A stretch of DNA of 10,538 nucleotides from Patescibacteria group bacterium. GTDB lineage: Bacteria > Patescibacteriota > Minisyncoccia > Portnoybacterales > UBA2143. Each line of letters begins with the position of its first letter. The first letter of the stretch is position 1. The stretch lies in assembly GCA_018819085.1 (NCBI GenBank), contig JAHJQT010000033.1, positions 1-10,538 of the forward strand. Reading direction: 5' to 3'. The notes beneath the pieces are model-generated. The model did not search any database. It worked only from the letters and a program-made list of their open reading frames with translations, and was not told the origin of the DNA. Shown here in pieces: positions 1 through 5,175 of the stretch. Made by a program: the position numbers and the translations under genes.

Positions 1-1
1 G

Positions 2-40
2 TCTGAAAAGCAAAACAGAAGACAAAAAGATAAAAAATAA
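2..40 (+). CDS. Possible C-terminal tail of a plus-strand gene entering from the left
   Basis: Reading frame 2 is open from the window edge and encodes the lysine-rich tail SEKQNRRQKDKK before a TAA stop at 38-40. This would be the 3' end of a gene convergent with the murE-like gene, leaving 11 bases between the two stops. A charged tail like this is typical of many small-genome proteins, but twelve codons are too few to establish a gene or a family. No terminator hairpin is visible between the two ends. Confidence 0.3.
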   Translation, partial: SEKQNRRQKDKK

Positions 41-51
41 GTTTTTCTAAT

Positions 52-1326
52 TTAAGCATATAACTTTCCGAGTTCCTCCCTAACAACTCTTCGATCATCC
101 CATGGTATATTTTGAGAACCAATAATCATTGTGGCTTCAGTGCCTTTTCCTAAAATTAAAACAATATCTTCTTCTTTTGCTAAACTTAACGCTTTATTAA
201 TCGCCTGACGTCTATCCATAATTTTTTCAAGATCAACAGGATTACTTATTCCTTTTTTAATGCTATTAATTATAAGATCTGGGTCTTCATCATAAGGATC
301 TTCATTAGTTAAAATAATATAATCAGAATAAATTGAAGCAATTCTACCCAATTCAGGTCTTTTCCACTTATCACGCCCACCGCCAGCAGAACCAAAAACT
401 GAAATAATTCTTTGATGGGGAAGTTTCTTAGCTAATTTAAAAACTTGTTCAAAAGAGTCAGGCGTATGAGCTAAATCAACGAAAACTCTAAAATTCTGGC
501 CCTGACGAATTTCTTCCATGCGTCCTGGGATTACACTCACATCTTCTAACCCCTTTTTAAGATTTTCCAATTTTATATCCTGCGCAGTTAGTATTGCAAT
601 TGCAGCTAATGCATTATATACATTAAATTTTCCTAAAAGTTTTAATTGAAATCTTGTATCTTTAACTATAAAATTTGCTCCTGTTTCTCCTACCCTATAA
701 TCCGCCCCTAATATTATTTTATCACATTTTAATTTCTCACTTTCTGGTCTAATTGAAAAACCTATTTTTTCTTTTGCTTTAAATTGCAAAAAATAACTGG
801 CGTTTGAATCATCAAGATTAACAATAATTTTTCCGTTTCTTTTTAATGCTTTAAATAATTTTCCTTTAGCTTTTTTATAATTCTCTAATCCACCATGAGC
901 TTCTAAATGTTCTGGAGCTAAATTAGTAAAAACAACTGTATCAAAATCAATAAAATTATGACGATGTTGTTTAATTCCTTCTGAAGTTACTTCAATTAAT
1001 GCATATTCACATCCTTTTTTGACCATATCCCTTAATGTCTTCTGAATAAACATTCTACCTGGCATTGTTAAATGATATGGATTAATCCATTCCTTATCTG
1101 CTACTTTAATAGAGAGTGATGAAATCCAACCAATTTTTAAACCAGCTCCTTCTAATGCCTTGCCAGCTAAATAAACAGTAGTTGACTTTCCTTTAGTCCC
1201 AGTAATACCAATAACTTTTATTTTTCTAGAAGGAAATCCATATAGAATAGCGCCTAATAAAACTAAAAAGAAATGATACCAGTTTATTAAAAATTTAGGA
1301 ATAATTTTTTTTAATAAATTTTTCAT
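52..1326 (-). CDS. murE: Membrane-anchored MurE-like Mur ligase (UDP-MurNAc-tripeptide synthetase family)
   Basis: This 424-residue ATP-dependent Mur ligase should add an amino acid to the peptidoglycan stem peptide precursor. Visible motifs are the P-loop GTKGKST (43-49), EVTSEGIKQHR (112-122), TNLAPEHLEAHGGLENYKKA (134-153, MurE-like), NVYNALAAI (235-243), PGRME (267-271), DLAHTPDS (284-291) and GSAGGGRDKWKRPELG (312-327). The N-terminal UDP-binding domain of normal MurE, about 100 residues, is missing. Residues about 12-31 form a hydrophobic segment instead, suggesting attachment to the inner membrane. The substrate-selecting DNPR motif of DAP-adding enzymes reads EDPY (342-345), and GKGHE reads GKGTE (393-397), so the amino acid added cannot be predicted. 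The ATG overlaps the TGA of the femX-like gene (ATGA), which fixes the start and implies translational coupling. The Mur ligase family is certain; the MurE assignment is strong. Confidence 0.88.
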   Translation of the reverse strand: MKNLLKKIIPKFLINWYHFFLVLLGAILYGFPSRKIKVIGITGTKGKSTTVYLAGKALEGAGLKIGWISSLSIKVADKEWINPYHLTMPGRMFIQKTLRDMVKKGCEYALIEVTSEGIKQHRHNFIDFDTVVFTNLAPEHLEAHGGLENYKKAKGKLFKALKRNGKIIVNLDDSNASYFLQFKAKEKIGFSIRPESEKLKCDKIILGADYRVGETGANFIVKDTRFQLKLLGKFNVYNALAAIAILTAQDIKLENLKKGLEDVSVIPGRMEEIRQGQNFRVFVDLAHTPDSFEQVFKLAKKLPHQRIISVFGSAGGGRDKWKRPELGRIASIYSDYIILTNEDPYDEDPDLIINSIKKGISNPVDLEKIMDRRQAINKALSLAKEEDIVLILGKGTEATMIIGSQNIPWDDRRVVREELGKLYA

Positions 1327-2246
1327 AAAATCTTTCTTACTAAATTATACATTTTATACCAAGTTTTATTAAAAATTAAATCAAAAGCACCTGAATAATT
1401 AATTTCTTGTCCATTGAACCCTTTTTTAAAACGTGTTACACCAGGCCATTTTTTTTTATTAATACCCCAAAAATCATAAGATATAAAACCCTTATCTTTT
1501 GCTTTTAAAATTGTTTCCCATTGTAATAAATAAGGAGCCATTAAATTATGGTAATTATAATCAGAAGCACCATGAAGATAAATAGCTGTTTTTCCAAAAA
1601 AACAAACTAAATTAGCAGCAATAATCTTATTATCATACTTAATTGAAAACATTTTAATCATTCCATCTCTTCCTGAAATTTCCTGCATTTTCCGATAATA
1701 TTCTTCTGGATAAATACTAAATTTATCTCTTTTAGCTGTTTCTCTTAATAATTCTAAAAAAATATCTAATTCACTATTATCTACTTCCTCGAAAATTAAT
1801 CCTTTTTTTTGCGCTAATCTAATATTATACCTAGTCTTTTGATGCATCTGATCTAATAATCCTTCTTTTGATTTATTTAAATCTAGAATTATTGTTTTAT
1901 TAGGCTGAATTTGTTTTGAAGATGGGGACAGTCCCCAAAGGGGACTGTCCCCATTTAAATCTCTTTCTGACTCAATTTTAAAAAATATGCTTTTTTCTTG
2001 TTTAGCTATTTTATGAATCTCTTCTAAAAAATATTTCAAATCATTATCCCCTACAGGACCTCTAGGGCAATATAAGTAATTCTTTTTAAAAGGTAAATTA
2101 TGTCTTACTACTAATCCTTTTGAATTATTAGATTCTATTCTCCAAATTTTTCTACCTAACGATTCTTGAAATTCACCCCATTGCCATGATTGCAAAAAAG
2201 AACCTCCATTTTTAATAATAAATTGATTCCATTGTTCTTTGCTCAT
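1323..2246 (-). CDS. FemAB/FemX-like peptidoglycan branch aminoacyltransferase
   Basis: This 307-residue protein matches the FemAB/FemX family, GNAT-fold enzymes that use aminoacyl-tRNA to add amino acids to the side chain of lipid II. Family-like stretches are FLQSWQWGEFQESLGRK (17-33), YCPRGP (59-64), IQPNKTIILDL (113-123), MHQKTRYNIRLAQKKG (134-149), LHGASDYNYHNLMAPYLLQW (224-243) and YDFWGINKKKWPGVTRFKKG (257-276). Length and the doubled GNAT layout fit the family. It sits two bases after the ruvA stop and overlaps the next gene by ATGA. That neighbour is a MurE-like ligase, which supports a cell-wall role. One oddity is that residues 98-109 are encoded by an inserted palindromic repeat, in frame, just before the IQP motif. 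The amino acid transferred and the position modified cannot be read from the sequence. Some homologues instead modify capsule or lipid substrates. Confidence 0.85.
   Translation of the reverse strand: MSKEQWNQFIIKNGGSFLQSWQWGEFQESLGRKIWRIESNNSKGLVVRHNLPFKKNYLYCPRGPVGDNDLKYFLEEIHKIAKQEKSIFFKIESERDLNGDSPLWGLSPSSKQIQPNKTIILDLNKSKEGLLDQMHQKTRYNIRLAQKKGLIFEEVDNSELDIFLELLRETAKRDKFSIYPEEYYRKMQEISGRDGMIKMFSIKYDNKIIAANLVCFFGKTAIYLHGASDYNYHNLMAPYLLQWETILKAKDKGFISYDFWGINKKKWPGVTRFKKGFNGQEINYSGAFDLIFNKTWYKMYNLVRKIL
1922..1954. repeat. Nested palindromic repeat (REP-like) inside the femX-like gene
   Basis: Two 15-base arms (1922-1936 and 1940-1954) form a perfect inverted repeat around a 3-base loop (1937-1939). 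Each arm contains its own palindrome, GGGGACAGTCCCC or GGGGACTGTCCCC, around one central base. It is very GC-rich in an AT-rich gene. At 33 bp it equals 11 codons, so the reading frame is kept. The GGGGACWGTCCCC core resembles short palindromes scattered in many genomes and linked to IS200-type (Y1/RAYT) transposases. That link is from recall and no such transposase is in this window. Confidence 0.85.
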
Positions 2247-2248
2247 GA

Positions 2249-2818
2249 TTATTTGCCTATAATTCTTAAAGCTTCTTTAATACGATCTTCTACTTTTTTA
2301 ATTTTACCAGATACTTGTTTAAGAGCTTCTCTAGCCTTACCTACTGGATATCCTAAACTAATTAAAGCATCAATAGCTTCACTATCAGAATTCAATTGCT
2401 TAATATCATCAATAGAAGCAGAAACCTTATTCCTTAATTCTAAGATAATTCTTTCTGCTGTTTTACTTCCAATTCCTGAAACTTTAGTTAAAAGTGTTTT
2501 TTGTCCACTAGCAATCGCTTGCTTTAATACCTTTACTGATTCTAACATCATAACAGATAAAGCTGCTTTAGGGCCTATGCCACTTACAGAAATTAAAATT
2601 TCAAAGAACTCCATCTCTTCAAAAGTTAGAAAACCGTATAGATTTAAAAGATTTTCTCGTGGATATAGATGTATAAAAAATTTAATTTCTTTTTTATCAT
2701 CTTTTATTCCTTTTAAAGTGGGTGAAGTGCAAAATATTTTATATCCAACACCATTAACATCTAGAATAATAAACTTATCTGTTTTTAATTCAATTTTTCC
2801 TTTCAATGAAGCAATCAT
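2249..2818 (-). CDS. ruvA: Holliday junction branch-migration protein RuvA
   Basis: RuvA binds four-way DNA junctions as a tetramer and loads the RuvB motor. The 189-residue product has the full domain order: an N-terminal OB fold starting MIASLKGKIE with the DVNGVGYKIFCT strand (20-31), two helix-hairpin-helix motifs SVSGIGPKAA (77-86) and KVSGIGSKTA (112-121), a flexible linker (about 131-145), and the C-terminal RuvB-binding domain EAIDALISLGY onward (147-189). Length is slightly under the usual 200 or so. The ATG at 2816-2818 lies exactly where a leaderless start would fall relative to a candidate promoter (TTGTCA, 17 nt, TAAGAT, 6 nt). It is the first gene of the ruvA-femX-murE cluster; ruvB and ruvC are not in the window. 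Confidence 0.96.
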   Translation of the reverse strand: MIASLKGKIELKTDKFIILDVNGVGYKIFCTSPTLKGIKDDKKEIKFFIHLYPRENLLNLYGFLTFEEMEFFEILISVSGIGPKAALSVMMLESVKVLKQAIASGQKTLLTKVSGIGSKTAERIILELRNKVSASIDDIKQLNSDSEAIDALISLGYPVGKAREALKQVSGKIKKVEDRIKEALRIIGK

Positions 2819-2824
2819 ATTATT

Positions 2825-2853
2825 ATCTTACTTCACTCTAGAACATTTGACAA
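2825..2853 (-). promoter_or_regulatory. Candidate promoter of the ruvA-femX-murE operon (leaderless)
   Basis: On the minus strand, TTGTCA (2848-2853) and TAAGAT (2825-2830) are separated by exactly 17 bases. Only six bases lie between the -10 hexamer and the ruvA ATG, so transcription would begin at the start codon itself. The -35 overlaps the -35 of the divergent rpsT promoter by five bases. The -10 matches consensus at four of six positions, including the most important ones. Confidence 0.5.
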
Positions 2854-2875
2854 TAAATATATAAAGCTTTATATT
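2847..2875 (+). promoter_or_regulatory. Promoter of rpsT
   Basis: A perfect -35 TTGACA (2847-2852) and a -10 TATATT (2870-2875) are separated by 17 bases. Predicted transcription start is near 2882, giving a leader of about 38 nt before the rpsT ATG at 2920. The leader is almost pure A and T, has an 11-base direct repeat (2889-2899 and 2903-2913) and no Shine-Dalgarno sequence. Confidence 0.75.
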
Positions 2876-2919
2876 TAAAATGCTTGAAAATTTAAAATTT
2901 ATAATTTAAAATTAAATTC

Positions 2920-3192
2920 ATGCCTATAACAAAATCAGCTAAAAAAGCGCTTAAGCAAAACCGTAAAAAACGGGTTTTTAATCTTAAAAGAATTAGAAAA
3001 ATGAGATCTCTAATTAAAGAATCTAACATTCTAATTAAAGATAAAAAGAAGGAAGAAGCACTTAAAATTCTACCTGAAACTTATAAAGCAATTGATAAGG
3101 CTTCTAAGCATGGAGTGATTAAAAAAAACACAGCTAATAGGAAAAAATCAAGATTAACTAAGGCTATTGAGAGTATTGACATAAGCAAATAG
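2920..3192 (+). CDS. rpsT: 30S ribosomal protein S20 (bS20)
   Basis: This 90-residue, lysine- and arginine-rich helical protein binds 16S rRNA and stabilises the body of the small ribosomal subunit. The family signature is clear: an N-terminal PITKSAKKALKQNRKKRVFN (2-21), then a central charged helix, then GVIKKNTANRKKSRLTKAI (65-83), which matches the conserved bS20 C-terminal helix. Length equals the family norm (about 87). It is transcribed from its own consensus-like promoter divergently from ruvA. Its last codons overlap the -35 element of the promoter for the next gene. Confidence 0.96.
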   Translation: MPITKSAKKALKQNRKKRVFNLKRIRKMRSLIKESNILIKDKKKEEALKILPETYKAIDKASKHGVIKKNTANRKKSRLTKAIESIDISK

Positions 3193-3204
3193 CTTTGATA
3201 TTAT
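3176..3204 (+). promoter_or_regulatory. Promoter of the LysM-CHAP gene, overlapping the end of rpsT
   Basis: TTGACA (3176-3181) and TATTAT (3199-3204) are separated by 17 bases. The -35 lies inside the last codons of rpsT. Predicted transcription start is near 3211, only about four bases before the ATG at 3215, so the mRNA would be nearly leaderless. No Shine-Dalgarno sequence is present. Confidence 0.7.
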
Positions 3205-3214
3205 ATCATTGTAC

Positions 3215-4330
3215 ATGAGTACAATAAAATTACTCATCAAGAGCAAAAGCCTTAAACTACATAAAAGAAACAAAAAAATACTGCTCATAGCAGCAGTTAT
3301 TTTATTTTGTCTAAGTTTCACTTTAATTGAGCCGACTAAGGGCATAAGCCAAGATATATTATCTAATTTAAATAATGAAAACAAACAAGATAGTACTGGA
3401 GAAAAGTGGGGGAGAATAACATATCTTTCTAAGAATTATTCAATTGAAGAGAATAATTTAATGACGAACACGCTTACCAGCTTAATTAACCAATCTAATT
3501 ATACAGACGATTCGAATCAAAATATTTATGAAGATGAACAGGGTTTAATGGTTATGCAAAGTAGTGCACTATTAGCACAAACAAATCCAATTACATTCAT
3601 CAGTCAAAAAGCTAGAACAGATAATATAACCTATATTGTTCAAGAAGGAGATACAACTTCAAATATTGCAGCTTCTTTCGGCATTACACTTAATACGCTT
3701 TTATGGGCTAATAAATTAACTAGTTTAAGCGTTATTAGGCCTGGAGATGAATTAGTGATTCTTCCAGTCACTGGAGTTCTCCATAAGATTAAAAACAATG
3801 AAACAATAAGTTCTATTGCTAAATATTACAATGCTGAAAGCGAAGATATTATCGCCTCTAATAATTTACCAGCTGATGGAAATATTCAAATAGGTCAAAA
3901 ACTGATAATTCCTGACGGTCAAATGCCTGCCCCTGTTGTAACACAAGTAACAAAAACAGTATCACAAAGTTATGTCACTGGAGCAGGAACTGGTAAAAGC
4001 AGAAGTTATCCTTATGGCCAATGTACTTGGTATGTAGCTCAACAAACATATGTTCCATGGTCAGGCCACGCTAAAGCATGGTTAGTTAATGCAAGAAGCT
4101 ATGGATTTAAAACAGGAACAACTCCACAAGTAGGAGCAATTATATTATTAAGCGGAACTAATTGGCTCTCACGTACATATGGACATGTTGGTTATGTTGA
4201 ATCAGTTAATGGTGATTGGGTTACTTTCTCAGAAATGAATCATATTGGCTGGGCAATAAAGAGTGTTCGTACGATAAATAAAAATAGCGCAAATATCTTA
4301 GGATATATTTATCAATATAATAAAATATAA
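3215..4330 (+). CDS. Membrane-anchored or secreted peptidoglycan hydrolase, two LysM domains plus CHAP
   Basis: This 371-residue envelope protein is likely to cut peptidoglycan during growth or division. A basic N-terminus and hydrophobic helix (about 20-38) form an uncleaved anchor or signal peptide. A low-complexity linker follows, then LysM 1 (about 140-183, YIVQEGDTTSNIAASFGI start), LysM 2 (about 189-232, HKIKNNETISSIAKYY start) and a CHAP amidase/endopeptidase domain (about 263-371). CHAP catalytic candidates are Cys270 in YGQCTWYVA, His324 in GHVGYVES and Glu340 in FSEMNH. A TTG two codons upstream is also open, but the ATG at 3215 fits the promoter better. The gene follows rpsT with its own promoter and is four bases from the next small gene. 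CHAP enzymes may be amidases or endopeptidases; which bond is cut is not evident. Confidence 0.92.
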   Translation: MSTIKLLIKSKSLKLHKRNKKILLIAAVILFCLSFTLIEPTKGISQDILSNLNNENKQDSTGEKWGRITYLSKNYSIEENNLMTNTLTSLINQSNYTDDSNQNIYEDEQGLMVMQSSALLAQTNPITFISQKARTDNITYIVQEGDTTSNIAASFGITLNTLLWANKLTSLSVIRPGDELVILPVTGVLHKIKNNETISSIAKYYNAESEDIIASNNLPADGNIQIGQKLIIPDGQMPAPVVTQVTKTVSQSYVTGAGTGKSRSYPYGQCTWYVAQQTYVPWSGHAKAWLVNARSYGFKTGTTPQVGAIILLSGTNWLSRTYGHVGYVESVNGDWVTFSEMNHIGWAIKSVRTINKNSANILGYIYQYNKI

Positions 4331-4334
4331 AAAT

Positions 4335-4541
4335 ATGCATAAAGATTTATTAAAAAAAATAAAAGATATTAAAGAAGATGATCCTTTTTTAATCACAGTA
4401 ACTGTTTTCGGTAAAAAAAATTCTAAAGGAAAAGAATTAGATACCTTTCTTTTTGTTAATAAATTTCCTTTTATAGAGTTTGAAGGAACAAAAAAGATGA
4501 TTAGCAATCTTATTGATAACGCGATTAAAAAAAATAAATAG
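4335..4541 (+). CDS. Small hypothetical protein, 68 aa
   Basis: I do not recognise this family. The product is lysine-rich and predicted soluble, with a central beta-like stretch (about 17-25, PFLITVTVF), a second hydrophobic stretch DTFLFVNKFPFIEFEG (36-51) and an amphipathic C-terminal helix. It has no signal peptide, membrane segment or cysteines. It starts four bases after the LysM-CHAP stop, so it is probably co-transcribed with that gene. It ends four bases before the stop of the convergent zinc-finger gene. No Shine-Dalgarno sequence precedes it. The tight packing and protein-like composition favour a real gene; the minus-strand frame over the same bases has no support. Confidence 0.65.
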   Translation: MHKDLLKKIKDIKEDDPFLITVTVFGKKNSKGKELDTFLFVNKFPFIEFEGTKKMISNLIDNAIKKNK

Positions 4542-4545
4542 CCTC

Positions 4546-4917
4546 TTAAGAATTTTCTTTACTACATATTAGACATTGCTTTGCTTCTGGAACAATCTTT
4601 AAACGCTTAATTTCAATTTCTTTTTTACATTTCTCGCAAATACCATAGTTATTGTTTTTAATTTTTTCTAGAGCATTATTAATATCTTTTAAACGCAACT
4701 CTAAAGTATGCTCTACTGACAAGAGGTTTTCATACTCTTCTATTCTTTCAGCATTTTCATCGTCATGAGAACGACTAATTCCAAAGAAAGGAAAACGAGT
4801 AAGCCAGTTCCCTTTTACCTCAGTATCTTTATTCGCAAAAGATTTAAGATCTTTTGTTAACTTCATCTTTTCTTTTTCTAAACTCTTTTTTAATTGTTTT
4901 TGCATTTTCTTATCCAT
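4546..4917 (-). CDS. DksA/TraR-type C4 zinc-finger protein
   Basis: A 123-residue protein with an N-terminal coiled coil (about 1-28 and 55-88) and a C-terminal zinc finger formed by Cys94, Cys97, Cys115 and Cys118 in YGICEKCKKE and KQCLICSKE. The arrangement and the ICEKCKKEI context are typical of the DksA/TraR family, which act through the RNA polymerase secondary channel in proteobacteria. The acidic DxxDxA coiled-coil tip of true DksA is not clearly present; DDENAER (52-58) is the nearest stretch. A general-stress YteA-like role is therefore equally possible. It is monocistronic and convergent with the 68-aa gene. A weak promoter would give a leaderless start. The palindrome at 4970-5003 lies just upstream of that promoter. 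Confidence 0.82.
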   Translation of the reverse strand: MDKKMQKQLKKSLEKEKMKLTKDLKSFANKDTEVKGNWLTRFPFFGISRSHDDENAERIEEYENLLSVEHTLELRLKDINNALEKIKNNNYGICEKCKKEIEIKRLKIVPEAKQCLICSKENS

Positions 4918-4924
4918 ATATTCT

Positions 4925-4953
4925 ATATTAACATAAAAATAAAATAGCTACAA
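4925..4953 (-). promoter_or_regulatory. Weak candidate promoter of the DksA-like gene
   Basis: On the minus strand, TAATAT (4925-4930) lies seven bases before the ATG, with TTGTAG (4948-4953) 17 bases further upstream. The -35 matches consensus only at TTG, so this call rests mainly on the same -10-to-ATG spacing seen at ruvA and rpsO. Confidence 0.35.
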
Positions 4954-4969
4954 GAAATAAATTCGAATA

Positions 4970-5003
4970 AAGGACGTTCCTTAAAGCTTTAAGGAACGTC
5001 CTT
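4970..5003. repeat. Perfect 34-bp palindrome, REP-like
   Basis: Positions 4970-4986 and 4987-5003 are exact reverse complements with no spacer. Each half contains a smaller quasi-palindrome (AAGGACGTTCCTT or AAGGAACGTCCTT), the same nested design as the element at 1922-1954 but with a different core. It lies between the promoter of the DksA-like gene and the terminator of the minus-strand RNA. No T-run follows on either strand, so it is not a normal terminator. It could be a mobile palindromic repeat, a regulator-binding site or a transcript-end stabiliser. Confidence 0.8.
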
Positions 5004-5017
5004 GGATAGCTTAAATT

Positions 5018-5043
5018 AAAAAAGCCTGTTCAAAGAACAGCTT
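5018..5043 (-). terminator. Rho-independent terminator of the minus-strand RNA
   Basis: On the minus strand, AAGCTGTTC (5043-5035) pairs with GAACAGGCTT (5031-5022) around a 3-base loop with a single bulged base. The stem runs into six T residues (5023-5018). This closes the structured RNA that begins near 5351. Confidence 0.75.
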
Positions 5044-5047
5044 CCTA

Positions 5048-5077
5048 TTGACTTTTTTTGTTGTATTGTTATATATT
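5048..5077 (+). promoter_or_regulatory. Possible plus-strand promoter for a short antisense RNA
   Basis: TTGACT (5048-5053) and TATATT (5072-5077) are separated by 18 bases. In such AT-rich DNA this match is only moderately persuasive. It points into the region antisense to the 3' third of the minus-strand RNA and is paired with a good terminator at 5153-5175. Confidence 0.4.
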
Positions 5078-5083
5078 AGAGGG

Positions 5084-5175
5084 ACCTTGATACACCCGAA
5101 AACTATAAAGTATTATATGGGGGTCAAAGTCCCTCATATCTTTCTATAAACGAGATGCCACCGCATCTTTTTTTT
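5084..5175 (+). ncRNA. Possible short plus-strand RNA, about 92 nt, antisense to the larger RNA
   Basis: The interval runs from the predicted start of the plus-strand promoter to a strong terminator. It would contain most of the H5 hairpin in its complementary form, but the 5' arm would lose about five bases and carry a C-A mismatch. Its independent existence is thus less certain than that of the minus-strand RNA. If real, the two would be fully complementary over this interval. Confidence 0.3.
5153..5175 (+). terminator. Plus-strand rho-independent terminator
   Basis: AGATGC (5153-5158) pairs perfectly with GCATCT (5163-5168) around the loop CACC, and the stem runs into eight T residues (5168-5175). 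On the minus strand the same hairpin is preceded by an A-run and would not terminate. Confidence 0.6.

Noticed and set aside
2190..2864. Plus-strand open frame of 224 codons
   Set aside because: It lies opposite ruvA and the start of the femX-like gene, both of which have clear family motifs. Its product has no recognisable domain and a composition typical of an antisense frame.
3209..3214. TTG start two codons upstream of the LysM-CHAP ATG
   Set aside because: The predicted transcription start is near 3211, which would leave the TTG outside the mRNA. The ATG at 3215 is the simpler choice.
3154..3384. Minus-strand open frame of 76 codons
   Set aside because: It overlaps the end of rpsT and the signal region of the LysM-CHAP gene, has no family resemblance and no reasonable promoter.
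4298..4507. Minus-strand open frame of 69 codons
   Set aside because: It is the complement of the 68-aa gene, which fits its neighbours better in strand, spacing and composition.
5134..5166. Ten-codon minus-strand frame (MRWHLVYRKI) 18 bases after an AGGAGG
   Set aside because: The spacing to the Shine-Dalgarno-like motif is too long, the start lies inside a perfect hairpin, and so short a frame is expected by chance. It was considered as a leader or toxin peptide but nothing supports it.
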